DNA from: Rhizomys pruinosus
Taxonomy: Eukaryota; Chordata; Mammalia; Rodentia; Spalacidae
NCBI GenBank assembly: GCA_009823505.1
Contig: VZQC01009975.1
Coordinates: 756,475 to 820,474, forward strand
Reading direction: 5' to 3'
Length of the DNA stretch: 64,000 bases
The notes beneath the pieces are model-generated. The model was not told where the DNA came from. It worked only from the letters and a program-made list of their open reading frames with translations, and did not search any database. Numbering within the stretch: the stretch's first letter is position 1; every line of letters starts with the position of its first letter. Positions 1 through 11,861 of this stretch are shown in pieces. Made by a program: the position numbers and the translations under genes.

Positions 1-120
1 AGAACTTTTAAAGTAGACTTTGTTTTTTGTTGCATCCTCTCTCCATCACACTTATTAATTTATTTTATCTTACAGAATTGTTAGGAAGTAAGATCTTTAA
101 ATTACTATAATTCTTTTTTA

Positions 121-862
121 CATATTTTTATTGAAGTTTTGTGCATTTCATACATCATTTTTCATTCCAATTTAGACTCACTTCCCTTTCCATGTCCCCC
201 ACCCCACCCAAGTTCATGCATTCTGCCATCCATGTCTTGTATCTTTTCTTGAGTCTTTTTAAAATTTTTCAAAGCAGAGGATTATTGTTTGGGGGGAGAA
301 CATTACTGTTTCAGTTGGTTCTTTGTCCCACTTCTTTTGTTGTTGTTGTTTATTGCATATGTACCTATACTACCATTATGTCATCTGAAAATAAACTGTA
401 TGTTATTTCCAAATCATATTTCATTATTCACATTTTTCCCTTTTAATTTTATATTACTCTAAAATATGCATACATACCCTCCATTTATTAGACCAAAATT
501 ACAAAGTCTGAAAATAAGTGTTAGGTTAATTCAAGAGCCCATTAAGGGATTCATATTATAAGAGAACAGTTGCTTTCAGATAAAGAGAAATATAACATTA
601 ATGTTGTTCAATTTACCTTACAACTAAGTACTTGGTGCTAGTATCCACAAATGAAGGATACCATTCATTGTTTTGGTTCTTTGTCTGTTTGTTTGTTTCT
701 GGGACTGTGTTTCTTTACTTAGCATAATATCTTCTAGTTCCATCCATTTACCTGCAAAGTTCATGATGTCATCTTTCTTTACTGCTGCATATAATTCCCT
801 TGTGTAGATGTACCACATTTTCTTTATCCACTTATTCGCAGCTGGAATATTCCTGTCTGTTT
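121..862 (-). mobile_element. L1 LINE, 5'-truncated 3' end (older 3'UTR type)
   Basis: On the minus strand this reads as the last part of L1 ORF2 followed by a short 3' UTR of about 550 bp ending near 121 in an A-rich tail. The ORF2 part (about 640-862) carries the recognisable C-terminal words around 'MDKENVVH' and 'LCR-MDGTRRYYAK', with several stops. The same 3' UTR occurs on the plus strand at 16,337-16,884, which confirms family and orientation. No intact frame remains; a decayed truncated insertion. Confidence 0.85.
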
Positions 863-2698
863 TTTATTTCACTACACTCCAGACTATCTAGAAACATATA
901 AGCCAACATTCATAAACAAAATTACCCTAGAAAAGAAGCCTACAGAGAAATTTATGAATATAAGTCCAAGACTCTTTCAAATCCCAGGAAATTAGACTAG
1001 CAGGATATAAAAAGCATGGCTATACAAAGAAATGTAAATTCTAGAAGTCCATATGGCCGCTAATGTGAGAAATTAGTTGATCATTTACATATATATGTAT
1101 TCACACTTAAAATCTCTCTAGCATGTGGTGTAGTAAACAATGCCTGAAAGGTGATCAACATGTTTGGTAGGTTCCCTATGCCCCAGAGGATGGCTCTACA
1201 CCGTGTATATATGGACAGCTGAAGTTGGGGAGTGGCTGCCTTTGTGTGTTTGAGGGCATGAGGGAATTGGAAAGTGAGTGTATGGTCAAGATACATAATA
1301 CATGTTTTCAGAAAGGTACTTGAGTCTCAAGCCTGTACCAAAATTTCAGTCCTTAAGTTAGTAGATAATTAATGGTTGTAGTCAGTTAATTCAAGCTTCA
1401 TATGTAAGTTCATTTTCCCAGAAGGGCAATTTTGATGAGCAACTGGATAAGTGTGCTTGAGAATAACTCAAGAAAGACTAGAGACATAAAGAATGTTTCT
1501 GGACAGAGACTGCAAGAATGGAGGATCAAAGGAATAGTAATCTCATCCTAGAGTGCTTCAGGATGTCAGGAGAGGTAGTTCTAGATTCTTCAGGTGTGGT
1601 TATTACAATTATTCTATGTCGTAGAGTGTGTCAGCTGAGCACACTTTAGACATGAATGCCTGACCTTCTACAGCAGGTACTGAGTAACTCAGCGCTTGTT
1701 ACACTAAAAGTGATGCAGGTTAGGGTTAGGATTAGGGTTAGCAATATAAGGAGGACAAGTTAAGAATATGATTCTTCTCATCTCATCAGTTTAATGGTGG
1801 ACAGATTATCAAAGTACCAACACATCAACTTTCAAAGAGAAGGAAATTCCTAGATTCAAACATGTTTTTGTTTTGAAGAAAACATTGAAAAGTTGTGGAT
1901 CTTAGTTATCTTGTGGCATCCATAGAAACCTCAATTTTCAGATGATATAAGACTTACTAATTAAATAATATGTAAATTCATTATCATGATGTCTTAACAT
2001 AAAGCCATAAAAATCATTGTGGACGTTGGTTCTGGGAGTTTCAGAATGTTAACTTTAACTTTTCCCCTTGGCAGAAAGACTGAATGGATTGAAAATGTCA
2101 GTGTATATCAGTTTGGGGTGTTTCACTTGCTTCATTTTAATGACATATTTAACACATTAATAATGTACTTATGGCAGGAGCACTTGGGAAGAAGCATGCC
2201 AGCAAATCATGAATGATGTACAATGCCCTTACTCAGTCCATTATTTCTTCCCTTTCCAGAACATTCATTTTCAATGCTTCATATTTCACCAGGATCATGA
2301 AGTGCATCATAAGCCATTTATTGAGAAATCATTGGCCATTAAGGAACATTTGTTTCTGAGTTGCAAAAATTTACAACCACTTACTAGTTCAATTATTATA
2401 ACCTTTATGCCTTGCATATAAGTAAGTATTTATATCTTAATAAATCCTACAAATAAGTATGGAACTTTAAGTATAAATCAGTTACTGGGATTGTGTTAAA
2501 TTAGTAATGTTAGAAATATATTATAAATCATTCTTAGGTACTTACAGTACACTGGCTGATCAATAGACAGGGAATAAGGAATAGATGAGAGCAATTAGGA
2601 AAATTTATTGTCACTCTGCCATGTTTACTTTCCTACCAATTTTTGGAATATTGATGTGTAAAATGTTATATTCATCAAAAAAGCCAAAAATATCCAAT
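863..2698. other. No gene recognised
   Basis: AT-rich sequence without a repeat or exon I can name, apart from the short telomere-like tract at 1,718-1,741. Open frames here are under 75 codons and lack any recognisable domain. Confidence 0.5.
1718..1741 (+). repeat. Interstitial telomeric tract, about 4 units of TTAGGG
   Basis: Four consecutive hexamers of the vertebrate telomere repeat, one with a single substitution (ATTAGG). Too short for a fusion relic; such tracts are usually explained by repair or telomerase-mediated insertion. Confidence 0.8.
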
Positions 2699-2714
2699 GC
2701 AATGGCTTATTTTT

Positions 2715-2968
2715 ATTTATTTATTTTTTTATTAATTTTATTTATTTCTGTATGTGTATGAATGTACCGTCTGCATGCAAGTCTGTGCACCCATGTTGTG
2801 CAACGCTGCGGAGTTCAGAAGAGGGTCTCGGATTCCCCTGGAACTGGAGTTCTCCTGGAATTGGAGTTTCAGACGGTTCTCAGCCGCCATGTGGGTGCTG
2901 GGGATCGAACCTGGGTCCTCTGTAAGAGCGGTCGGCGCTCTTAACCGCTAGGCTATCTCTCCAGCCCC
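2715..2968 (-). mobile_element. Young B3/B2-like SINE with internal duplication
   Basis: The tRNA-like head (rc of 2,850-2,968) has A- and B-box-like sequence, CpGs are largely retained, and the tail is A-rich in the minus sense. A 16-bp TSD (GCAATGGCTTATTTTT) lies at 2,699-2,714 and 2,969-2,984. It carries the tandem 'CTCCTGGAATTGGAGTT' duplication shared with the copies at 15,148, 25,593 and 28,340. Confidence 0.92.
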
Positions 2969-3216
2969 GCAATGGCTTATTTTTTAAACTACTGTTCTGC
3001 GTACCTAAGTTTGGAAGCCCTATGTTTGAAAACCTTTCTGCACTCAAGAAATTGATTTGGGGAGAACATAACATCATCTAGACATCTTTGATCTAATTAG
3101 TCTTAATGACTTTGTGATAAAAATCTGTGTGCGGTCAGTACTGTACTCATTTTCATCATGAAAAGATTATTTTCATGTCACTAACTTTGGTATTCCATAG
3201 AGGAAATCATATTTTT

Positions 3217-3360
3217 TGGTTTTTTTGAGAAAGGGTCTCCCTTTAGTCCCAGCTGGCCTGGAGCTCCCTATGTGGACCAGGCTGGTCTTGAACTCACAGA
3301 GATCCACCTGCCTCTGCCTCCTGAGTACTGGGAATAAAACCATGTGCCACCATGCCCAGC
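3217..3360 (-). mobile_element. B1 SINE
   Basis: Alu/B1-type 7SL-derived body in minus orientation, with 16-bp TSDs differing at one base at 3,201-3,216 and 3,361-3,376. Confidence 0.93.
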
Positions 3361-3665
3361 AGGAAATCACATTTTTAAACATTTGACTATGTCCTGTTGA
3401 AGAGGAAAATCCTATAATCTATCCATTCAATATCGTTCACCAGATGATTTATACACCCAGGTTCTCTTGCCTGATTTTCTATTTCTCTCTGTTTCAGGAC
3501 TTAGCAACTACCACATGCTGCTTCACTTAGTAAATGCTTAGTCAAAACTGGCAGAAGTAGAAATAACAATGGAGAGCTCAGGACACCAGAAATATCACAG
3601 GTAGCTGATGGGACCCCTGTTTGCAGTTGTGCTGCTTACTAAATTCCATTGTAAGAATGTTTAAC

Positions 3666-3811
3666 TAAGCCAGCCATGGTTGTGCACACCTTTAATCCCA
3701 GCATTCAGGAGGCCAGAGGCAGGCTAATATCTCTGAGATAGAGGCTAGCCTGGTCTACACAGTGAGTTCCAAGCAAGCTTGGCTACAGAGACATCCTTTC
3801 TCAAACAACAA
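3666..3811 (+). mobile_element. B1 SINE
   Basis: B1 body ('cctttaatcccagcattcag', 'ctggtctacacagtgagttc') with an A-rich tail and a perfect 13-bp TSD AAGAATGTTTAAC at 3,653-3,665 and 3,812-3,824. Confidence 0.94.
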
Positions 3812-4157
3812 AAGAATGTTTAACCAATCATCAGTAAATCTATCTTTGTAGTCCACTTTTAACTGCTTAACTGTGAAAATAATTTCCTGAAATTGCCTTA
3901 AGGCTATTTTGTGACATAGAGTTAACTAAAGTGGAAATTATGTGAAATTATATTTTGAACCCTCTGATGAAACCGTTGCTAAAAGACAACATGTAAAACT
4001 CTATAAAACCTACAAAATAGATGGGTTGGAGGACAGCCAGAATTTCAGAGAATTAGCTCATCTCCTCTGGGACCCTTGGCGGTAACAATAAAGAAGTGAG
4101 CTCTCCAACTCTCGGGGTAAAGTGCCTGACTTCTCAGCTGCCTGGTTTCCCATAACA

Positions 4158-4159
4158 GT

Positions 4160-4211
<52 letters not shown>

Positions 4212-4213
4212 GT

Positions 4214-4247
<34 letters not shown>

Positions 4248-4339
4248 GTGTGGTGTGTGTGTGTGTGTGTGATGTGTGTATGGTGTGTGTGTATGTGTGG
4301 TGGGTATGTGTGATGTGTGTGTGTGTGTGTGTGTGTGTA
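4158..4339 (+). repeat. (GT)n microsatellite, interrupted
   Basis: About 180 bp of GT dinucleotides with several TGTGG, TGTAT and TGATG interruptions. It makes spurious poly-Cys-Val and poly-Thr-His open frames on both strands that are not genes. Confidence 0.97.
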
Positions 4340-4340
4340 T

Positions 4341-5222
4341 GCATATGCCACAGCACACCTGTGGATGTCAGAGGACAATTTTTAGGCATTTCTTCTTTCT
4401 TTCCACCAGATAGGTCATGGGGATTGAACTCAGGTCATCGGGTTTGGTGGTAAGCACTTTTTTTTTTTTTAATTAATTTTTATTGATGCTTTGTGCATTT
4501 CATACATTTTTTCCAATTCAGTTCAGGCTTATTTCCCTTTCCCTCCCCCCCCCACCCCATCCCAGATCATGCATTCCGCCATAACTGTCCTGCATCTTTC
4601 TCTCAGTTTTTTTTTTTTCATTTTTAGCTATAAGTGATAATCCATGAGTACAAGCATCCTTCATGCAAAACCTATCTGCAGGCTGTTGTGCCCAAACACC
4701 TACAGCCCCACCATCCAGTGGGGGGTGACAGGTTGTTTGTTCAATCAAGTTGATCAAATGAGTGTCCAGACTACATTGCTGTAGTTTCACCATTCACCCC
4801 AATCGCAGCCCTTACATTCTACCACGCCCCGTCTTCCGCAGGTTGTTCCCTAGGCTTAGAAAAGGGGCACAGGTGGATGAGAGGTAAAACAGTCCACTCT
4901 CTCTGGAGCTGTTGACTTGGACTCTGGTCAATTCTGGCTGTTTCCTTTCATGGGCTGACAGTCTGTCCAGGAATAACCTTTCGATCCTACTAATGAAGAA
5001 CAAGCAATTAGATATATAGGTATTTAAGCAGCACCAATAGTTATGGTAGGTTACTTTAGCATAGACACATGTTTGGATATGTTAATCCATGAATTACAAT
5101 TTTCCCCCCTGTTAAATATGACAGGGTCTTACTGTGGCTTATAACATCTAACCTGTAGAGGATGTAAGCTTGTGGCATCAGCCATGAAGCACTTTTACCT
5201 GCTGAACCATCCCACCAGCCCA
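4341..5222 (-). mobile_element. B4-type SINE, split by an L1 insertion
   Basis: Minus-strand B4-like SINE. The body is at 4,341-4,461 and the tRNA-like head at 5,187-5,222 ('ctgctgaaccatcccaccag'). The halves rejoin cleanly if 4,462-5,186 and one TSD copy are removed. The adjoining GT tract is probably its expanded simple-repeat side. Confidence 0.75.
4462..5186 (-). mobile_element. L1 LINE, 3'UTR-only truncated insertion
   Basis: Minus-strand L1 consisting only of the distal 3' UTR, with poly-A (as T) at the left edge and the G-rich tract near 4,540-4,560 (C-rich on this strand). TSD AAGCACTTTT at 4,452-4,461 and 5,187-5,196. It matches 57,9xx-58,440 of the long L1 and extends about 160 bp beyond the end used by that copy. 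Confidence 0.92.
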
Positions 5223-7664
5223 TGCTAGTAAGACTCTGTGCTAGGCATGTTGCTGCAGTGGACACAGAATTGCCTTTCTAGCTTCCATCCTCATTCTCTT
5301 GCTCTCGTGGGTGGATGCTTCATGCTAGAGCCAGTGGTGGGAGTAAAAGGAGGAGGCACATGACAGACTTCTCAGCTGTGAAGATGCTCGGAGCCCAGGC
5401 AGCACAGGCAACTCAGGCCCATGCTGAAGAGGAATTATTCCTTGTGAGCACAGACCTCTGCAGTCAGAATTTTGTTTCTGGAAACAGAAAGTCAAGTTCT
5501 AATTAATAGAGAAAGGTCAGAACACTGTATATAGAAATTCATATGGAATACACATTGATCTTCCCCTAGATGAATTAGATATTTTTGCAATTTGAAAAGA
5601 GAAACATGGGAAGCTAATCATACAAGACTGAATAAATCACTAGCATAATGTCAACATAAGTCACTGAAATCACCATCCTAAAATATTACCTTGTTGAACA
5701 TGGAATGTCATGGCAAGGAGACCTTGAATAATACCCCCTCGGAATCACCTTTCCTGTAAATTTATAGAGTGTGGTGCTTTTGCAATGCATCTGACAGTGA
5801 TTTTCTCTATATCATGTCAGGAAATTGTATCCATTCAATGAAGCCTCCCATGTTCACTAAAGACAACGTATAACATGCTTCTTTACAGCAGCATCCAGGA
5901 AGATAATTTGACATTAGTTATCCACTGAAGGCATTTCAGTACATTGGAGGGTGATGTTGATGGTGTTTATGTACTGACCTAAATATATAGCCGAATTCCT
6001 GTTCCTGGGCAGGCTCTCTAGCTAAGAACAGCAGTCAGGAGTGTGAAGCACCACTGCCTTAAAAACAAGAAGAAAAACAAGTGTTGGCTGAAATTGACCC
6101 CCAATATAAAAAGCATATAAACTAATAGAAGATTTTCTTTGACATACTAGGGAAACTGATTATTTCTATTCATTCTTCAGTCTCAGGTACCTTCAAGCAT
6201 GAGAGTTAAAGAAAAAAAAAACCTCTATGAAGGTACATGATATGAAGAAATGTCATGAGTTCCTAAGAACAGCCCAAGATCTTAGTTGGTTATGGACTGA
6301 ATTTCAGTCATTTAGTGATACACTTACCTAAACAAGCTGCATTCCCACAATAACATTCACAAACCATTTTAATACAAAATACAGAGGGAGGAAAAATACA
6401 AGAAACTTTTAAGACATGAAATGTGTGGGTCTGGACACAAAGCCCAGGGCTACCATCTAAGTGGTAGACAAGCTAGTTACTGTTTACCTGTCTTATTGAC
6501 TCTCCCAAATGAGGACTTGTTGTAACTTCTTTTGAAGAATTAGTTAAAACTAAATTAAAGCCAGAAAGAAATATTGAAAAACTAAAGTGCCCAAACTACA
6601 TGAAGAATATTGGATATTTCAATACAGTTTTGACAAGGGAAACAAAATACTGGGTGTATTCACCACTGTATTTGAGGTTCAATCTAAACATCATTATGCT
6701 GGGCCAGTAAATATGTTTATTTTTCTGCTTTGATGGAAGATCAATTTTTGGAAAGATAATTCTGAAAAATAACTGAATTGTAGGTATTTGGCAAATAATA
6801 CAGAATAGGAATCCCTTTAGATAAGAGTCGTTTGGAAGAAATTGTTCAAATGCCATGAAGAGGCAAAACTATTGAACTTCCTGGTAAAAATTATTCATTG
6901 CACTGAGTTGGAATAATAATAAAATTAGTTATTACATACCAAAAGACTGACTTTTAAAAGAAACTGTAATTAAAGTATTATAAGAGAAAATTGCAATTCC
7001 TAGTAGTCTTAAAATAATATTCAGTACAACACCATTTTTAATGGTTCCATTTTTAATGGTTCTCCGTAGAATGTACCATTTCTTTACATTTCCTGTGCTA
7101 CATCATGGTTGGGCCTTAATAGAACACAGCCTGACTCTTAGCAGACAGGAACTGCTGAGAACCTGTCCCTTCGGTTTTCTCTTGAAACTGGGCTCCAAAA
7201 CAAAGACTCTACTCTTTCTCTTACAGAAACAGTACACCCAGCAGGACATGTGGAAGTAAAAGCAGAGGTGTCTTATCAGAAGACTGTTTTGCCCTCTCTG
7301 AGGCCTATTGATTTAGACTAGTACTGAGTCACAGACATTATCAATTTAATCTCATCTATTGCTTTTCCAATGAGAAAAACACTGTTTGCAGTGGTTTGAT
7401 ATGTAAAACATGTATGCTATCTTTGGTGCAAGGCAAGGAAGGGTCATCAGGAATTAAGCTCATAAGCCCAGGTCATGAGAGGAGCACATGGCTCAGGCAA
7501 CCTGTCTACATCATATGCAAGCTAAGATTCATTCACTTTTTGGTCGCAAGGTCCAGAGCATGTCCATAGTATACAAGTCATTACTGCGACGCTTCATGTA
7601 CTTTACTGCAGCAGCCACAGAGACCTGTCCCCAACCTTTTGTGTATGTGTCTGCTTTCTGCTCC
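5223..7664. other. No gene recognised
   Basis: About 2.4 kb without an assignable repeat, exon or RNA gene. The longest open frames (63-86 codons) have no domain, no convincing splice context and ordinary AT-rich composition. Confidence 0.45.
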
Positions 7665-7665
7665 A

Positions 7666-7681
<16 letters not shown>

Positions 7682-7696
<15 letters not shown>

Positions 7697-7837
7697 GTCT
7701 TTTCGAGACAGGGTCTCCCTGTAGTCCCAGCTGTCCTGGAACACACTCTGTAGACCAGACTGGCCTTGAACTCACAAAGATCTGCCTGCCTCTGCCTCCC
7801 AAGTGCTAGGATTAAAGGCGTGCACCACCACGCTCCC
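7682..7837 (-). mobile_element. B1 SINE with (AT)n at its tail
   Basis: Minus-strand B1 body ('gagacagggtctccctgtag' to 'ggcgtgcaccaccacg'). Its poly-A tail (T on this strand) abuts an (AT)n run at 7,664-7,682. Confidence 0.92.
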
Positions 7838-9755
7838 TATACTTTAATTAATATGTGTTTTCAGGGAAGATATCTGCCTCGTGCACTTTAAGCACATGTT
7901 GTGTTTTTCCCTTCCTCTGGATCTAGGGAACAAATATATAAATAAAATCATGTTGGCGAATATTTTCAATCTCTGTGTTTGATTCAAGAATGGTCCAGTC
8001 AATCCTAGAACTGTCTTGAAGATGATATGGGAAGGAAACAGTCCTTTCACTTACACTCAAAAGGTGGCCCCTGAAGTTGCAGATGGTCCTCCCTGAGAGT
8101 TGAGCCCAGGATGAAGATCAGGACCAAAGATAAAATTGACAACATTGTTAGACCTGCTTAAAACTTAAACAAATTTCCTCCTCTGATTGTAATGATTTCT
8201 GAATTATCTTTTATAGACAGGAGACCAGAGTCCCTGACTAGCAACCCCCGTATGGTCTCCTCCTTTCTGCTTCCGACCTGGCAGCAGTTTCCCAGCATTT
8301 CCCTTCATTGGGCCTCCTCTCTCATCACACATTGGTAATTGCAAGGATTATCATTTTATCTACTTTTACTCTCACACTATATAATCTATTTGTGAAATCA
8401 TCTTCACATTTGCGGTTTTACCCAAGTTTGCTGATTATTCTCACACTTATAATTTTATCCCAGCACTGCCTTGAGCTCCAGGGTCTTCTTTTCATTTTTC
8501 TGCCAAGGACAGTCATTTGGATGTTTTGTAAGCAGCCCAAACTCAATCCAGAAAATAATCACCACCTCCCAGCAATGTTTCACTTTTCAAATTAGGTTCC
8601 TGAAGTCACATCTAATTCATTCAGTGAAATTAAAAAATATATGCTATCACATTTAAACAATGAATCCTAATATATTCTTGGTCAATGCTAAATAGTTTAT
8701 ATAATCTTATAAAGAGTGGTTTAAGGCAAATACCCTCCAGCAGCAACGGGGATATTTCAAACCTACATCTGTTCTCTTCTCTAAGACATTGGCAAATTGC
8801 AATGGTGCATAGGTCTTTGTCCCTGGTCTATGAAGGGAAACTTGAATTTCATATCATATTTTAGAGGTCTAAGTACATGGACAGCCAGCAGGTTCATAGT
8901 CAAATTCCAAAAACCTAAAGAAACAAAGGGAACTTAGAATAACAGCGATGGTGACCATTGATGAAGGCCATCCCAGCTTCATGTGTAACCAGACTGATTG
9001 AATTTACCAACCCTTTGCTGTCCTTACCTACATGTTCAGAAGAAAATAAAAATTTAAAATCTTTGTCACGAGAAGAGGAGAGACTATAGACAAAATAAGC
9101 AAGGAAAAAGAAACCATCCCCAAGGAACAGTGGATGGATGTCAGAAGGTAATAAATACACCAGCAGATACTGGAAGTCAGGCAAAATGGACTATAGTTTA
9201 ATGTAATTGCAGAGAAAGGAAACAATCAAAAGATAGAAAATATATTTGTAAAATGGCTAAACATAACTAAAATATGTTTACATGGTTAAAATGTGAAGAT
9301 AAAATATGAGTACAAAGAAAGAAAACAATGCCAACATGATGAAACCCACCAAGTTAGATTTAGTAGATTCTTAGAATGCCATCAAGGATAAGCACATGAA
9401 AACATTGCTCGGGAACATTGTGGAAAAATTGTTCAAAATCAGTCAAAGGAACCAGAGAATGAGAGGAGCATGATCTCCAAGGAAAAACACAATCCTGGAA
9501 GATTCTTTTCAGCAGAAGAGATGGGAGCTCAGAACAATGGACACTGCTGAAATTCAGTGTTAAAACTATCCCTGCCACACAGACATGCTTAGGCCCACTC
9601 ACAGAGGTTGGGGATATCAGGGAGAGCATGAACTCATCCCCACAATTCTTCTCTGAGCTTGGCAGAAGGTGCTTAAGAGATTAGCTGTATTCAGTAAGGA
9701 ATCCATCACAGAGAGCAAGTGCCAGAATGATTATCATTTAAAACCAGAGCACTTC
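7838..9755. other. No gene recognised
   Basis: No assignable repeat or gene. A 95-codon frame at 8,308-8,595 is hydrophobic but has no recognisable family and is treated as chance. Confidence 0.4.
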
Positions 9756-10125
9756 ACAGTTCTCCTTCCCCCACTCCAGCTCTTGAGTTCTCTCTGCTTC
9801 CTTTTACAGTGTTGCCTGCGCTGTGGTGGTAGAGGATAGTTAATATTGCAATAATCAACTCACAGCAGCTGCTGTTACCTGCACAGACCTGCTGCTGAGG
9901 GAGGGAGAACCATTCTTCTCTGAGGGTGTGGCCATTGGTAGATGCCCCATGCTCCAGTGATGGTCCACACCCTTGCTCATAAGGGCAGACTAAGTGGACT
10001 TGGCTATTTTTTTTAAAAAGATGCAATTGGGAGGGGCATTTTGGGGATGATATGGGGGCTTGAGTGGGAAGATGAGGGAAGAATATCATATTTCATAGAG
10101 TAATAAAATTTCCACTAGTAAATAG
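9756..10125 (+). mobile_element. Lx-type L1 LINE, 3'UTR remnant
   Basis: Contains the familiar rodent Lx 3' UTR words ('aactcacagcagctgctgtt', 'tgtggccattggta', 'gggaggggcattttggggat') followed by an A-rich end near 10,110. The same words recur at 14,590-14,880. Confidence 0.7.
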
Positions 10126-10255
10126 AAATAAATTTGTATCGAAGCGAAACATAATGCCTGCACACATTTCTCTTCTTTCAACCTATCATCTCGTGTGCCT
10201 CTTTCATCATTTTCTGGTTTATCTCTTCATTCCCACCTCTTTCCTTTAGAAGTCA

Positions 10256-11012
10256 CCTTTGTCCCTGGAACCACAATGAATGAACCATATGTGCCACTTC
10301 CACTGAGCACTGTGAATAACATTTTACAACTGTTTGGTTGAGACACTCATGTATGAAGGGGCTTTGCAGAAGTTGAAGTATACAACCCTGATTTGGTGAT
10401 TCTATGGAAGTGTGCTCCTTATTATCTTGTGGTTTATTTAATTCAGCTTTGAACCCACACTGCCTAAAAAAGTTTAGCTACTTGACTCAGGGAGACCCAT
10501 ATTTGCTTTATTGGTTTAGTGGCCTTTGGTAACACTCTCTGGCATTCCAGAGGCCATCTGTACACTTGCATGTGTGGTCTCAATACATCCCTCCCATGTT
10601 AACGTCAGGTCTTCAGCAGCAGGGTCTTATTGCCTCTCCTCCTGTAGGTATCCCAACTTAGAGGCAAGGAGCCCTTACCTTTTGTGGGGCCTTGGATCCC
10701 CTGGCCAACATCCACCTGGTAGAACAATCCATTGCTGATGTCAGAGCTCCTGTATTAATATATTTTGCCTGAGTGCATAGCCCTAGGACTTTAGTATTAT
10801 ATTTGGTTCTGAACAGAGAGTAATCCCTTCCGGTGGGGGGGAGGGAAAGGGAAATAAGCCTGAACTGAATTGGAAAAAATGTATGAAATGCACAAAGCAT
10901 CAATAAAAATTAATTAAAAAAAAAAAAGTTTAGCTACACATGTACTATGTGCTCTTCTGTGCCTTGCTCATTTTTGAACAAAAAAATGGTTTGTAAATAC
11001 TTTATTTGTAAA
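10256..11012 (+). repeat. Unidentified diverged repeat, split by L1; paralogue of 17,480-17,765
   Basis: With the L1 at 10,482-10,921 removed, this aligns loosely but over its whole length with 17,480-17,765. Shared words include 'gtgctttgcagaa', a shared TTTATT segment, 'gctacatg/gctacaca', and the ending 'ctaaaacacct/gtaaaacatct'. No coding potential; family unknown. Confidence 0.45.
10482..10921 (+). mobile_element. 5'-inverted (twin-primed) L1 insertion
   Basis: Two-part L1. 10,482-about 10,829 is L1 3' UTR in inverted orientation, and about 10,830-10,921 is the direct 3' terminus with G-rich tract and poly-A. A perfect 16-bp TSD (AAAAAAGTTTAGCTAC) lies at 10,466-10,481 and 10,922-10,937, so this is one insertion event. 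This is the structure expected from twin priming during target-primed reverse transcription. Confidence 0.93.
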
Positions 11013-11021
11013 ACATCTTCA

Positions 11022-11348
11022 TTGGTATGGGGGGATGGCCTAGTGGGTAAGAAAGCTTGCTGTTGTACAAGCTTAAGAATTTGAATGCCTAGCACCCACA
11101 TAAAAGCTGGGCATGGCTGTGTCTGCCCATAACTCCAGAGTTGGGAGTGTGGAGCAGAGACTGGCAGATTCCAGGAGCTGAGTAGCCAGCCTAGTCCAAA
11201 CGGGAGCTCAAGGTTCAGTGAGAGATGTATAAAGGGAATAAGGAGACAGCGACAGGAGAAGACACTCAATGTCATGCTCTGCATGTACATGCATGAATGC
11301 AGACATCACATACACATGAGCAAATACGCATATGCTCTTCATATACCA

Positions 11349-11350
<2 letters not shown>
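11022..11350 (+). mobile_element. B4-type SINE
   Basis: tRNA/ID-like head ('gatggcctagtgggtaag', 'tagcacccacataaaagc') fused to a B1-like body ('ggcatggctgtgtctgcc'), the B4 architecture. It ends in a simple repeat. Confidence 0.8.

Positions 11351-11389
<39 letters not shown>
11351..11389 (+). repeat. (CT)n microsatellite
   Basis: Pure CT dinucleotide run at the end of the B4 element. Confidence 0.97.
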
Positions 11390-11392
<3 letters not shown>

Positions 11393-11645
11393 TATACATA
11401 CACAGCTTTGAGAAAGCTATAACTACTTTTATACAGAGCATTAGTTATTAAAATATATCCCAGTTCAAAGTCAATGTGAGTCCTTCTCTCTATGTGAATT
11501 TTATGTTTATGTATGGCATTTGCAAATTGCCATACAAAAACATATCACTTTGTTAGAAACAAAATGGATATTGTGAAATAAAATTGTAGAATGGCAAAAA
11601 TTTGAAAATCAAAACATTAAAATAATATTTTTAAAAGTTATTTCT

Positions 11646-11844
11646 GGGGATGGAGAAATGGTTCAGTGGTTAAGAGCACATGCCACTCTTGCAGCAGACC
11701 TGGGCTTGATTCTCAGCATTAACATGGTAGCTAACAACAGTTTGTAACTCTAGTTCCAGTAGATCCAATGCTTTCCTCTGACCTCTGCGGTCATTACACA
11801 GACATAGAGACAATACACTCATACACATAAAATAAAATATAATT
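11646..11844 (+). mobile_element. B3-type SINE
   Basis: Head 'ggttcagtggttaagagcac' and tail 'cacataaaataaaa', with a 17-bp TSD (TTTTAAAAGTTATTTCT) at 11,629-11,645 and 11,845-11,861. It lacks the internal duplication of the young subfamily. Confidence 0.92.
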
Positions 11845-11861
11845 TTTTAAAAGTTATTTCT

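Noticed and set aside
4045..4453. Poly-Thr-His and poly-Cys-Val open frames
   Set aside because: Pure artefacts of the GT microsatellite.
8308..8595. 95-codon hydrophobic frame as a small membrane protein
   Set aside because: AT-rich chance frame; no homology recognised, no promoter or splice context.
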